64,000 nt of DNA, taken from the NCBI GenBank assembly GCA_020744425.1, contig JAGMUV010000013.1:1-64000 (forward strand). The letters run 5' to 3'. Under the pieces are notes generated by a model. That model was not told the DNA's origin and searched no databases. It was given only the letters and a program-made list of their open reading frames with translations. The translations under genes and the position numbers were made by a program. This document shows positions 21,851 through 34,913 of this stretch, in pieces; position 1 is the first letter of the stretch; every line of letters starts with the position of its first letter. The DNA comes from Dactylonectria macrodidyma (Eukaryota; Ascomycota; Sordariomycetes; Hypocreales; Nectriaceae).

Positions 21851-23213
21851 ATGGAAAACCTGCCTGCCGAACTTGTATCCAGGATTCCTTCCTTCCTCGC
21901 CAAGCCAGATATTCGCTGTTTTTGGATTCGCGAGCCAGCACCCTCACTTACTGCGTACGCAGTCATCTCTCGCCAATGGCAGCAAGCCGTCGAGCGCCTT
22001 ACGTTCCAGGACTTGGTGTTGACTCCTCACGAACTTGCGGTCTCCCAAGATGGCATTCGTCTCACAGCAACTCGTCTCGCTCACGTTCGGTGTATCTCGC
22101 TATTTTTTGAGGTCCCTGTCCACAACCCCGCGGTCTCAACCGATCCCGATGACTTTGATGACCAAATCGTGTTCAACAAGACTATCTAGCCGCTATGCAG
22201 CCTTGTTGCAGAGCTTCCACGCAAAGAAAATCCCTCGGTCCGCCTATACTTCAACCCGGGGCCGAGAGAGTATAATACTCTTGGGGCAGACCAGGATCTT
22301 CAAGACGCCGATTATGGAAATGTTTTGGTTGGAGAAGCTCGCACAACATACATCGAGCTGTCTCCAGATTGGGACAGAGGTCTTCCGAGCTACCCGCAAT
22401 CTCTTCCTTCTCTACGGAAGAGGGCACATCAAGTCGAGAGTTCTCACCATCTTCGATCAATCTCCTGTGTAGCTGGCCTCGCCACCATGGCTGAGTTGAT
22501 CTACATAAGGGGCATGAAATATGCCAAAGGAGTCAAGGAGGCCCCTGGCGAAGTCGAGACTTTACTCGTTGAGGTAAATGAGCTTAGCCTCCTTCTCCAC
22601 AACCTCTATCTAGTATTGGTGACTCTAGATGATGGCTCAACAGGAGAGGACGCGGGGGATGCTCGTTTCCTCAGATTCACCCTTCTTTGGGAATGTCAAA
22701 TGTTTCTTACTCGCTTGGAGCAGGGTCTCGGTGGGACAACAAAATGTCTGGAGTCATCTTCGAAAGTGAGGAGAGTCTTTACTCGCATGGTATGGCTATA
22801 TTCATCGGCCGAGATGAAGGAAATGCTCGACAAAATCTGCCAACAAAAGGAAACCATTTCCTTGGCGCTGACAGCCGAATCCATGACTCGGCTAAGGCAA
22901 TGCTTGTCTGTACAGACTGAAACCAATGACCGGGTTACAGACATACAGCGAGATGTCAATATTATTCTCGACATACAGTTGAGAATAGTCCTCGACGGGA
23001 AGAAGAACATAGTCTTGAAATCCTTCCACAAGATTGATTCACGCTCCTACCAGTATAAGCCTAGCCCTACTCAGTCGAGACGAGTCTGACATTCGAAGTC
23101 AGCTTGAAATTGATTTTGACACGATCCAACTCGAAGCACACGAAGAAGACATTCGATTGTACGTGGCTTCCGAGCTACATCAGATAAGAGTGCATTCCCA
23201 ATCTTGCGGTTGA
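21851..23213 (+). pseudogene. F-box N-terminus joined to a STAND-type N-terminal domain, broken
   Basis: ATG 21851 begins an F-box-like segment (MENLPAELVSRIPSFL) that runs to a TAG at 22187. The same frame then stays open from 22190 to 23089. From about 22450 the frame changes character. AGLATMAELIYIRGMKYAKG, APGEVETLLVEVNELSLLLH and TDIQRDVNIILDIQLRI match the N-terminal helical domain of fungal STAND/ankyrin proteins (PF17111-like). After the stop at 23089 another frame gives QLEIDFDTIQLEAHEEDIRL, a motif normally downstream of a NACHT ATPase. The P-loop core is therefore missing. This is two decayed gene fragments abutted, or a failed fusion. Confidence 0.6.
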
Positions 23214-23335
23214 TTTCATGCTTAGCGCATGAGATCTCCTGAGCATCCCCTGAGCGCCCCTGAGATCTCCTGAGCACCCCCTGAGCGGACCTGAGCACCC
23301 CCTGAGCGAACCTAAGCGAACCTGAAGAAGGCCAC
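23206..23335. repeat. Short tandem repeat, CCTGAGCRCCCC-like
   Basis: Eight or nine imperfect copies of an 8-14 base unit built on CTGAGC with CCCC or GA filler, directly after the STAND-like remnant. Confidence 0.6.
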
Positions 23336-24644
23336 CCAGCCAGGACGGGATTAATCGGAGTGCTGCTAATACACAGACTAAATGCTAGCTCTTTTAGGAT
23401 ATATTTCGCTGCTGCTTTAGCGGAAGCTGTTGATATCGCCTCCTCGACCAGTCCTGCACGCCTATTTGCATGAAGATCAACTGGACAAAGGCAATACCAG
23501 TAATATGAGGTCTTGTAAAGGGGAAGCTGTAAGTACGTAGCGGATTCTTAATCATTGGTCCTTTATCGCCCAATATCATGAGACCTCATGATTTTCACTG
23601 GCCCGCCATTTTCCAGTTGGCGCGGCCGCACATCTTGCGGTACAGCGGATAGTGGTTATGCAATGTGATATAAATGCCTTCGCACAGATTTGGTAGCCTC
23701 ATTAACTTCTTTTGTCTGTGGCAGCGACGAGTTGCCCATTAACTATGTCCGCATAGCACTCTGTGCCGTTAGCTGCAAGGGTTCCGCGGCCTGGCGCTGT
23801 CCGAGTCCGGCTGCTCTGACTGACTGTTGTGACCAATCAAACTACGCGTCGGCGCTCGGATTTACCGGACGGAACATAGATTGCTTGGTTGCCCCCTAAC
23901 GCCCCCTAAGGCGCTGCAAACGTGAACCAATCACATCGCCTCTACCTAGTAATAAGAGCTCTATTAAGTAGCGGACCTACCTGCTCTACAGCACCGATAT
24001 CGTTCTCACGGTTCTGAAGCATCGGCGCGGGCCAACGGGGTTTTTTCAGAAGTACCATACAAAAGAAAAGGTCTATGGATGGAAGAGTCAAAGCTAAATC
24101 AATAGCAAAACCGGCTGTAATAAGCCTGGGATTGTTTATAAATATAGCTCTGCTAGTGACCAGAGTGTAGCAAGAGACAATTATATATCACTATTATGCT
24201 CTAAGCAGTTAAGAGCCAGTTAAGGCTTATATACTACTATTATACTACTAAGTAGTAAAGAACCTTAGGATTACTAGATATAGCTATCTATAAAAAGTAA
24301 TTAACTTTTAAGTAATACTAAACTTATCTTATTAATAACTATACTAAGTATGAGAAGTTAGCTCTAAAGGGAGTGAAAGCAGCAGCTAGTGTTATAACCT
24401 TACTCTAATTTTATAAATTTTTAATTATAGTAAAAGAGAAAGTAATAACTTAACTAAAGGTTAAGTTATCTAGCTATACTTATAAAAGTATTAGTCCAAG
24501 CTCTAGCTTATAATACTAAGTTATACTAGCTATAAAAAATAAATATTAACTAAAAATAATAATAAAATAGTATTACTTTAGCCTCTTTTTTAATAAAGTG
24601 TATTAATTTTAATAGTTATTTTCTCTTTTTAATTTATAAATATA
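23336..24644. other. Intergenic stretch grading into AT-rich DNA
   Basis: Balanced composition to about 24.1 kb with only short frames, then strongly AT-rich and TpA-rich, as in the RIP-affected blocks. No gene or complete element was recognised. Confidence 0.45.
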
Positions 24645-24671
24645 ATATATATAATAAGCGAGTTAGAAATA

Positions 24672-25109
24672 ACATATATAATAAGCATACCAGTTAAATA
24701 AGTAAGCCAGTCACTTATACTATATAACTAAAAGTACTAATTTTAGATTCTTTAAAACAGACTATATAGCTCTAGGATTTTTAAGGAATTCATCTTAAAT
24801 ATATAAATAAAAAAGTTAAAGGATTATATTTTTTCTAGATTTTTAATTAATTTATTTAACTTTTTAAAAATAAAAATAATAATATACATAATATAAATAA
24901 GGTTTTTCTAATTAAGTTAATAAGGAGTTTTTTTTTAAGTTCTAAAAATATTTCTTTATAACATTCTCTACTTAAGAGACTTAGTTTAGAAATTATAACT
25001 ATTTTAGGCTTAATTTAAATTTTAAAGAATTATTTCCAAAAATCGTGTTTAAAGAATAAAACTAAAGTGACTAGCACACTTGTTTGACCAGCATGCTTAT
25101 TATGTATAT
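24672..25109. mobile_element. MITE (about 440 bp)
   Basis: Left end ACATATATAATAAGCATACC and right end complement ATATACATAATAAGCATGCT, flanked by TA. Non-coding, AT-rich. Confidence 0.6.
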
Positions 25110-25354
25110 TATAAGCAAGTTAGAAATTATAAAATACACTTTAAAATAAAATTTTAAAGAAATTCTTAAAAAGTTAAACTAAGTTTAAAATAACTAGAAT
25201 TTTAAACCTAGCTTATTTATAATATATATTATTTTTAGGAATTTTTTTAAGCTATATATACTTATAGTACTAGTAATATAAAATTCGCACTGTTTTTTTC
25301 CTATTTTTACTTATAGTAAGCTTAATAAATTTTTAAAATTCTTTTAAAAAAATA

Positions 25355-27214
25355 ACGTATATAATAAGCAAGCGGCGTAGACAAGCGAGCGGCGCACTTT
25401 TCCTTCCTATACCTAACTTTTCACTTTATTAATTAAATCTTCACTACTAAGCATGCCACAATCAAATATTAAGGCAAATACCCTTCTTGCCCTTCAAGCC
25501 CTTCAAAATGACCCAAAACTAAGTATCCAGCAGGCTTCTAGCATCTATAGAGTCAAAGAGCAGATGCTACATCGCCGGCAGAAGGGCATTCAATCTCGAC
25601 GCGATACTATCTCCAACTCGCGGAGACTATCCGATCTAGAGGAGCAGATCATTATTCAGTTCATTCCCGATCTAGATTCGCAAGGATTTCCTCTGCGACT
25701 GTATAGTATTAAAGAAATGGCTAATTAACTGCTTGCTGATTGTAATGCATTACCTATTAGTAAGCACTAGGCTTTAAACTTTATTAGGCGATATTATAAA
25801 CTTAAAATACATTTTTTTTATAAATATAACTATTAAAAGGCTAAATATAAAGATCTAAGTATTATTTATAATTAGTTTTAGATTATAGAGAATATAATTA
25901 TAAAATATAGTATTAATCTTATTAATATTTATAACTTTAATAAGACTAGCTTTATAATAAGTATAATTATAAGTAGAATAGTTATTATAAGTATAGATAG
26001 GTATAGAAACCTGAAATCAGTCTAGCTTAGAAACTGGGAATAGGTTATAGTTATTTAAGCAATTAATGCAGAAGGCTGGGCGATCTAGCTGTTTATTATA
26101 ATTACGGGCTAATATTACCTTACTAGCTAGTACTAGGAAAGCAACCTCCTAGGCGATTAGGCTATTATAATAACTTAAAATGGATAGACTGATAATAAGA
26201 CAGGCCTTAAGTGGCTTAAGCACTTTAACTAGTATATAAAGGCCTAATTAATCAGTTACTATTATCTTCTGATCTTTAATAAGCATAAAAGTCACTACTC
26301 AGTTAACTTTAAGAAATATTATAAAGAGAATTATATTATTATACTTTATATACTGCCTTATTCATCTTATTTACTTCAGCCTCTTAATATTAAGTGCTTT
26401 AAGCTACTTAAAAAAGCCTATAATTAAGAAATTAAAGAGTTAATTAAATGCTTTATAACTTACATTTTAAAGACTAAGTTCTTTCTAGCCTTTTATACTA
26501 CTTACTAAGCCGCTATAATAGTAAGTAATATTAAAGGGGTTTTTTAAGGGGCCAGACTTGCTTCTTTAGACTTAGAAAATGTTATATTAAAGCTTAATAT
26601 ATAGCTATAGACTCTAATACTGGCTAAGGAGGAGGTCGGCCTCCCTAACCCTTAGGTCTTAAAGACCCTAAAGACTATGCTTAAGGCTAGCTCGTAGTCT
26701 GAATACTTTAAAAGATGAATCTAAAGGCATTAAAGCAGCTCTTTAATATCTATTCTTAAGGCGCTTAAGTCATTTTCTAAAGGAATAAAGGCAATAATGC
26801 ATTAGATAGTATTATTAAAGTCTAAGAACCAGATCCTTCGATAGGCTAATAAGACCCTTAGTAAGTAGCGCAGAGCGAAAAGAACCCGCTTATAGAATAG
26901 AGGGAAGATGACTGTAGAGAAGGGAAGGGAAGCAATTGATCAGATGGATGTTAATATGTAGATACAGGCTGAATCGTCAAAAGGTAGTAGTAAAGGAGGG
27001 CTAGCGTGACTGAAGGAAAGGTGCTGTAGAACTTACAGAAAGACTGGTTATAATGCAAGGACCTGTTAGGTCATTATTAAGACGTCTGAGGAAGAATATA
27101 GAGATTAGTTTTAATTGATTTAATATTATATTATGTTTTTATTTCAGTTCTTATATTAATAGTTGAGAAAAGTGCGCCGCTCGCTTGTCTATGCTGCTTG
27201 CTTATTATATACAT
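25355..27214 (+). mobile_element. Fot1/pogo-type DNA transposon, RIP-decayed
   Basis: 1,860 bp with terminal inverted repeats of about 48 bp. The left end is ACGTATATAATAAGCAAGCG; the right-end complement is ATGTATATAATAAGCAAGCA. Both continue to GACAAGCGAGCGGCGCACTTTTC. A TA flanks each side, as expected for Tc1/mariner-pogo elements. The transposase frame spans nearly the whole interior. The right terminal repeat is intact, so one full decayed copy is present. Confidence 0.85.
25453..27110 (+). pseudogene. Fot1/pogo-family transposase, many stops
   Basis: The first 91 codons are intact: MPQSNIKANTLLALQALQND, then a psq-type helix-turn-helix, then the start of a CENP-B-type domain (SRRLSDLEEQIIIQFI). 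After a TAA at 25726 the same frame can be followed to about 27110. It contains degraded DDE_1 landmarks: NIYNFNKTSFI (from NFDETGF), INAEGWAI, NGWTDN..GLKWLKHF, and LLQPLNIKCFKLLKKAYN. The stops fit CAG/CAA/CGA changes. The conserved Asp/Glu of the first DDE position reads Asn, so the enzyme would be inactive even without the stops. It would have cut and pasted elements with the shared terminal repeats. Confidence 0.85.
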
Positions 27215-28902
27215 TACTATTTTATAACTTTTTTTTAATTTATTTAAAATGTGTTTTTAGATCTTAATAAATTTTATATTAAGTTTTATAAAATTTAAAA
27301 TTACTAATTTTAGTTATATAGTATGCTTTCTGACTCGCTTGTATTTTTGACTTGCTTATTATATATATTAGTCTTTTTTTAATATTTTTAAATAAATTAT
27401 TAAGCTAATTATAAATAAATATAGTAAAAAAAACAGTATGAATTTAATACTACTAGCGCTATATGTATATATAATTTAAAAAAATTTAATAAAAATAATA
27501 TATATTATAAAAAAGTTAAATTTAAAAGTTTTAACTATTTTAAGCTTAATTTAAATTTTTAAAAATTATTTTAAAACTGTAATTTAAAGTAAAGATTAAA
27601 ATATTATAGTTACTTATTTATTACACAAGCTTATTATATATATTATTATTATAATTATTTTTTAATAACATATTTAATAAGTAAATAAGTTAAATAAGTA
27701 AGTAAATTAATTTAATTTTATACTTTAAAATGCGATTTTTAAGAAATTCTTTAAAAATCTAAACTAAGCTGAAAATATATATAATTTAAATTATAAGTCT
27801 ATTAATTTTATTATAATAATAAAGAATTTTCTTATACTTTTTTAAAAAAATATTTATATAGTTATTTAAAATAATCTTATTTATATTATTTTCTTTTTAA
27901 TTTTATTTTTAAAAAGCTAAATTAATTTTTTAAAATTCTAAAAAATATATTATTTATTAACTTTTTTATTAAAATATTTTACTTTAATTCTTTAAAATTC
28001 TTATATTTATATAGCTAATTTTAAAAAATTAAGAATTATTACTTTTAATTATATAATATAAGTAACTTACTTACTTATTTAGCTTATTTACTTATTAAGT
28101 ATATTATATATAATATATATAATAAGTAAGTTAAAAATATAAATAAGTTAGAAAGCATATTATATAATTAAAATAAGTAATTTTAAATTTTTTAAAATTA
28201 AATATAAAATTTATTAAAATTTAAAAATACATTTTTAAAATAAATTAAAAAAAAAAGAATAAAATAGTATTTTTTTAAAGAATTTTTAAAATTTATTAAG
28301 CTTATTATAAGTAAAAATAGTAAAAAATATAGTATAAATATTATATTACTAATATTATAAGTATATATAGCTTAAAAATTCCTAAAGATAATATATATTA
28401 TAAATAAGCTAATATACTTAATAAATAAGTAAGTTAAATAAGTGAGTAAGCTACTTATATTATATAGTTAAAAATAATAATTCTTAATTTTCTAAAATTA
28501 GCTATATAAATATAAGAATTTTTAAAAATTAAATTAAAATATCTTAATAAAAAAGTTAATAAATAATTATATAAATATCTTTTTAAAAAAATATAAGAAA
28601 ATTTCTTATTATTATAATAAAATTAATAGACTTATAATTTAAATTATATATATTTTAAGCTTAGTTTAGATTTTTAAAGAATTTCTTAAAAACCGCACTT
28701 TAAGGTATAAAACTGGATTAGCTTACTTACTTATTTAGCTTATTTACTTATTTAGCTTACTTACTTATTAAGTACCTTAGGTTTAAAAACTTAGTTATTT
28801 TAAACTTAATTTAATTTTTATAAATTCTTTTAAAATTTTATTTTAAAGTATATTTTATAATTTTTAACTCACTTATGTTTCTAACTCGCTTACTATATAT
28901 AT

Positions 28903-29293
28903 TAACTTAATCATTTTACTAATATAAACCTTAGTTTATTCTTTAGAAATCCATCCTTAAGCCACTCTATACTCTATACAGGTTAGCTTATATTAAATTA
29001 GGGACCTATAGTCTAGAATAGCAGCTGTACTAGTACATAAGTAAGGCGACCTTACACTTTTACTACAGTGAGCTATTTAACAGCTTATAGACATGACTGT
29101 TATATAAAATACTACGTCACCCTATGCACATTAGAGCGGCAATGGAGTGCATAGAGTAGCCTTAGCTGAAGGCTGTGTGTCCGCAGACTAGGAAGCTATT
29201 ACTATTACTGCATTATCTATATACTAATCCATTACTATAGCTATTATTAGTATTATATAATATATATAGATTCTATATAAGCACCTGCTATTT
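28903..29293. other. Probable Helitron 3' flank
   Basis: It lies downstream of the Helitron coding region on the minus strand. A short palindrome (GCCTTAGCTGAAGGC near 29153-29167) and a TATGCAC/GTGCATA inverted pair near 29115-29145 could belong to the Helitron 3' hairpin. A clear CTRR end could not be fixed. Confidence 0.35.
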
Positions 29294-32200
29294 CTAAAGC
29301 TCCTGATCCTTTATCTTTATCTTTATACTATCTGGAGGAGACCTATAGACTAGGTAATTACGATTAAATAGTATATCTAACATTAGACCGTTAAGCGTTT
29401 TTACATAAGAGATAGCTATATAGCTTAAACTAGTTTAAAAGTCCTAGTAGGACAGATCTATAACTATTATATCTTTAATAATACTTTATAACTTATGTAT
29501 AGTAATTATATAGTATATAATTAAAAGAAACTAGGTATAAGCGTAAAGAGTAGCTTTAATAAGAAAGTCCCTCTTTATTAGGAGAATTAGGACAATCTTC
29601 CTACTATTAGCAGTAGTTAGGAATACCGGTCTACTATATTTATTAAACTCTATTATAATAATATAAGGAGGGTCTTAGATAGGGTTAGCCTTAGGTGCCC
29701 AGCTAATATTATAAACTGTGCTATAAGCACTATTATAAAGGCTAACTAGCTACTAAAGGTTAGATGTTAGCATTAGATAGGAACTAATGTATATAAGGAT
29801 CTGCTTCATAAGGTTACCTGCTTTATCATTAGGCGCAGTAGCCGCGCTAAGGCTGACATTCTTAGCTATAACCCGAATGACTAACTGACTAAGGCGGTTA
29901 AAGTAATAGTAATTATATTCATTCACCCTATCTTTAGTAGTGTATACTCATAAGGCATTAATAAACCTTATGACCTCTTAATTGTCTAGTTTTGCTTATA
30001 TGCAGTTAGAAAGGAGCTTCTAGGACTCTATAGATAGTTAAAGTAATCGCAATTCCCCGAGAGCTAGGCAGAATGCCTCCTGATTATTACTATACTACTA
30101 CTAAACAACCTTTAAGAAGACCGATTTATTGAATCGCCTATATGCATTTCTGCCCTTAATTTCTACTCCTTAAACCTCTTTATTATAATAAAGCGGCTTT
30201 TATAGTATAGGGGGAAGCTAAAAGAAGTCACTAACTAATAGTATATTCAGACTGTTAAAGAACTCTTTATTCTTATTTAAGAATGCCTCTTAAAGACGGT
30301 TATTAATCTAAGATAACTAATGCAGTCTTAGTATACTCTTCTTATTAATAATTAAATACTTAATATCTTTAAGCTTCTTCTAGAGCTAGGCCTTATTAAT
30401 AGCTAAGAGAGGCTTAAAGTCCTTATTAATTAGTAGGTATAATAGGGAATATAAGGTAATGCCTGAAATCTAATTTCTTATAATACTTATAAGCATAGTA
30501 CGCTAAATAAGTATCCCCCTCCTCTGTATTACAGCTTAGAAGTATACTAAGAGCAGGTTAATAAAGTATGACTTACTAGTACTGCTTTCACTATCTATAT
30601 AAAGTAATAACTAAGAGGGATCCTAAGTTAAAAAGTGGCCTATTACTATATTATATACTAAGCGCTACTCTGGATTTAGGGAATTATAAGCCTCTAATAG
30701 CTAATTATCTATATTAAGGTTAAGAGTGTTTTCTACTTTATATTACTTTTAATAATTACTATTAAGAATATTATTATTAATATACTACTTAATATAAAGA
30801 GTCTAATTATAATTAATATTAATATCTTAATAGCTAAGGATATTAATATTCTCTTCTTCTAATAAGCAGTTAGGTAGTATATAAGTAAGTTTATACTAAT
30901 CCTTTTTTATAATAGGCTCCTTATAGGCCTTAAGCTTAAATTTATCATCCTCTACTATTAATTTATCTATATCTAGCTCTTTATAATAATTATTCATATA
31001 GGTATTATAAAGCTATTTATAGTATATATACCTAGCTATAAAAGAATTAAACTACTGGCTACTTATAATAAGTAACTCTTTTAAAAAGCAATATAAATAA
31101 ACTATTATTAATTTAATATAGTAGAAGTTATTAAACTGGGAAGAAGCCTCTATAGACTTATATTAAAAGAAGTAAGCTAGGACCCTTTACTTTATATTAG
31201 TAGTGAGTTTCCTCTATATCTTAAGATTATATAATTATAAGTACTTAAAGTAAGTTATATCTTTATACTAGTTATTTTACTCTAAATATTTTCTATAGCT
31301 ATTAATAGTCTTATTAATATCTTTATTAATATAATATAAATGTATATATTGCTCTAATAGATAGTAATCAATAGAGATAACTATCCGTATGCCTTTTTAT
31401 AAAGGGATATTAAGTAGAAAGTGGGAAATCTCCTGTGCTAAGTAATCCCTCTTAGTAATCAGCTTATTTATAAAGCGAGAGGAGAAGGATAATAAGGGCT
31501 AGAGGTATACTATATATAGTAAGACCTGATCTATAAGTTTATAATAAGGCTTAGTCTTCTTCTTAGATTTACTATAATACTTCATAGTATATATAATAAC
31601 TACTTATAAGCTAGTGTAAGGAGATATATTAATATTGGCTAGTTAGCCTAGGATGATAGTAGGATTAAAGTGGTTTATAAAGCTGTCGTTCTATACTATC
31701 TTAAAGATATAGTATAACCTTCCTTCCTTCTTAATAACTACGGCCAGCTCTTGTAAGGCATACGAGAAGTTAAAATAACACTCCTTCTTTAGATTGGCTG
31801 CGTTAGCTGCCTCGATGTCTGTAGTAGTACCCTTTATATCCCTTGCAATATTACCAGTTCTCTTCCTTATATACAAGCAGTATATAGTATTATATTTATA
31901 GTACTAGTAATGGTTAATAATTTATAAAAGCTATAAGAATATTATCTCTATACTTAGGGGATCTATGCTTAGCGGATTACCCTTACCTTAAGGCATAGTC
32001 TTACTTAGCTTAGGGTTAATAGTAGTAATATAGAATCCTTATATATATATAAAAACATTATAAGTAGCTTTATCTTCTATATTAACTTTAGAGCAATTTT
32101 CCATTTAGTATAGGCTGTAGTTATATAGACTCTTATGCTCTTACTATTTATAATAATCCTAGTAATCTATAATGCTAAACTTCTTACTTAGTATAATATT

Positions 32201-34913
32201 CTAAAAGAGGTAGTATTAGTAGTAAAAGTAGAAAGTAGTAATATAAGGGTTTTATTATAATAAGCAGTACGATAGAGCCATTCTCTTTAGCTTAGTAATA
32301 GCTAGCTAGTTATTATATTAAGGCATATACTAGTAAAGACTCTGCTAGTGTAAATTTACTAGGCTAAATATAATGAATATACTAAGATAACTAAGGTTAT
32401 AAGCATAGGCCTTAAGCTCTTGCCTCTTTTTATTCTAGAATAGACACATATTATAAATAGAAACCGCATGCCTTATAATTAAGTTAATTAGCGCCTATGC
32501 CTCTAGGTCCTCACTATATTTAAGCGCTTAAATAAGTTACTCTTATATTAGTAGTTACTATCTCCTATTATATTACTTTATAAAGAATCTGGATCGTAAA
32601 CGTGCTTATAACTATATTAGTATGTTAAAAGCGACGAAGCAGAAGGTTAGGTAGTGTATAAAACGCCCGTTATACTAGTGCATTATGTGCTTAATGTAAT
32701 CCTTATAATTAATAGAGTGTAATTAGGGTTTAATAAAGTTAGCTCTACTATTAGGAAAGAAGTAGGGAAATGCTAAAGAGAGTAAGGCATAAGAGCGATT
32801 AAACTTATTAATAAGTATGTATTATATATTCAGGAGCTATAGCTCGTATTATACTTATGCCTAGAAGCTTATAGAAAGCTCTAAATTAGCGCCTGATTCT
32901 CTAGAGAGAATAGACTGCAGAGTATCGAGCTCTGTATTCTTAGCTAATAGGTCTAGCACCACAGCCTCATCCTCTAGGTCAGGCTCTGCCTCCTGATCTT
33001 CCTTAAGTAAGTCAGGTCTAATATTAGCAGTCTCTACCTAACTCTAGAGGATAGTATTTAGGATATTACTATCTTAGGGTAATTAATTTAGCCGCTCTTT
33101 ATTAATAGTAATGTATTAATAGCTAGGATAATAGTAGTAGAAGTAGTCTAGCTATATAATAACTAGCTAGTAGTATATACAGAACTGGCGGGTGAATTAC
33201 TAGCTAAGATTTATATAGGATAATATATTTATAAGATATAGTAATATAATATTTAACTCTTATAATAGAAGTAGGAGCTGGTTATATACTAAGCTAACCT
33301 TATAGAGAAAGTAAACTATATACTTCTAATACTTATACTACTGCCCTTATATAAGCATAATATTCATATAGATATAAATATAAGTAATTAAAGACTCTTT
33401 AGTAAGCATAAGCTAAGGCAATCAGATTAGTATAAGGCTAAAGTTAAGCTAATTATCTATAGAGAAGAAATATAGCTTATTAGGCTAGTGCTTCTCATCC
33501 TTCTAATAATAATATATATAAATACTATTATAATTGATCTTTATCTAGAACCAACTCTCTTAGTATTGATTATAAAACTGCATTTAATCATTATCTAGCT
33601 CTATTCAGAACTCGCGGAAGATGGCCTTATCGTAACTAGTTAAAGCGTAAGCTTTTAGATCTCTATTCTACACTGGGTCTTATGCGTAGAATACTGCTGA
33701 CTCTTTAGGTAGAATCCTCACCAGACTCTGAATATATTATAACGGTCTTAATAATCGAGTTTGCTTTTAAGATCGTCTTAGCCGCCCTCCTATACTAGGA
33801 GCCGGGCTATAGTGACCAGTCTTTAGCCATACAGAAAGCGGCTATAAGCAATAATGAATAGGGCTTTTATCTATAGAGTTATTACTATCGCTCTTATCTT
33901 CATCCCCTGGGTCAGAGTCATACTCTACCCTTATTTGCTCTAAGTATTTATATAGCTAAATAGGCGAAAGCAATAGGTTGAAATAGTCCTTAGTATTAAT
34001 ATCAGGCTCTAAGAACTGGCCTTAGTCATCTCCTTCCTTAATTATCCTATCTCTATCCAGAAGCTCACTCGGCCGCTATTAATCTTAGCTAGTATCTACA
34101 TTCTGTAGTTAGCCTAAAGTACTATGACTATTAAATAAGAATATCTGCCCTAGGCCCCTCCGAACCTTTAAATGCGCTAAGTTAAGATATTAAGGGAGTT
34201 AGTAATACAGTCTCTCCTATATAGTGTTATAAACGATGGCCGCGCTGGATAGCAGCCTGCTTGGCCCTTGTGCTAGCTATAGAGGAATCGTTCTATAAGT
34301 CTCTCCCGCACTTAAGGAATCTAAGAGCTAAGTTAGAGTGACTTATATAAGATATACTGCTTTGGATAGTAGATAGATTAGAATGTAAGGCGGTTAATAG
34401 TGTTATTAGCTATATAGAAAGTGAGGGAGCTATTATATAGAAGAGTTACGAGCTTTATTAAGTTAGTAGAATTAGCGTTTTTAATACTATATACAGCTAG
34501 TTAATTAACGCTCTAGATAATATCTTTACTATATAATATTACTATAGCCTCTCTAGTAATATAGGCTGAGTTCTAAATCTATTATTAAAAGGCAATAGGC
34601 TAGTATTTTCTTTAGTTCTTTTTAGAGCAGGACTCTTAATTAAAGAAGGACTGATAATAAGGTTTCTTAATATCAGGATTGCGCTTTTAGATCTAGAACG
34701 CTTCATTTAGTTAGTATTAAATATCTTATAGAGTGGGGAGATAGAGCTAATATAAGAATTGCACTAATTATAACATTCTAAGCAGTTCTTAGTATTCTTA
34801 GCAGATTTCTGTTTACTAATGAAGCTAACTGCTAGTTTCTTCTTACTATAGTGAGCATAGATAATAGATATTAAGTCATTTTAAAGCCCTTGAGGAGTAG
34901 ACTTCGGATGCAT
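29294..34913 (-). mobile_element. Helitron with RIP-mutated Rep-helicase gene
   Basis: Read on the minus strand from ATG 34913 (MHPKSTPQGL, then TAA where Gln is expected) to a stop at 29294. The frame has the order of a fungal Helitron protein. A helitron-like domain near 32.7-32.9 kb reads FPYFFPNSRANFIKP, then NYKDYIKHIMH and GRFIHYLTF. The Rep end near 31.5-31.9 kb reads ANINISPYTSL and KYYSKSKKKTKPY. A Pif1-like helicase near 30.3-30.7 kb contains a decayed Walker A (SESSTSKSYFINLL where GEAGTGKS is expected). The C-terminus reads VKTLNGLMLDILFNRNYL near 29.4 kb. Stops and Gly-to-Ser changes show it is inactive. Rolling-circle replicative transposon; exact ends (5' TC, 3' CTRR) unresolved. 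Confidence 0.8.

Larger units (their letters stand above)
25102..27368. mobile_element. MITE interrupted by the Fot1-like transposon
   Basis: The left part (about 25102-25354) carries TTAGAAATTATAAAATACAC and the AAATTCGCACTGTTTTTT segment. The right part (27217-27368) ends GACTTGCTTATTATATATAT followed by TA. Removing the Fot1-like element rejoins a MITE of about 400 bp. The ends are given to within a few bases. Confidence 0.5.
24645..28902. mobile_element. Outer TA-flanked element holding a stack of nested insertions
   Basis: The left end ATATATATAATAAGCGAGTT (after TA at 24643-24644) pairs with the right end at about 28902 (complement ATATATATAGTAAGCGAGTT, followed by TA). Between them lie at least one small MITE (24672-25109), another MITE (about 25102-27368) and the Fot1-like transposon inside that. 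27.4-28.9 kb is extremely AT-rich MITE-like sequence with repeated TTCTTAAAAATT and TAATAAGTAAGTTA words. No other coding sequence can be read there. Confidence 0.55.
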
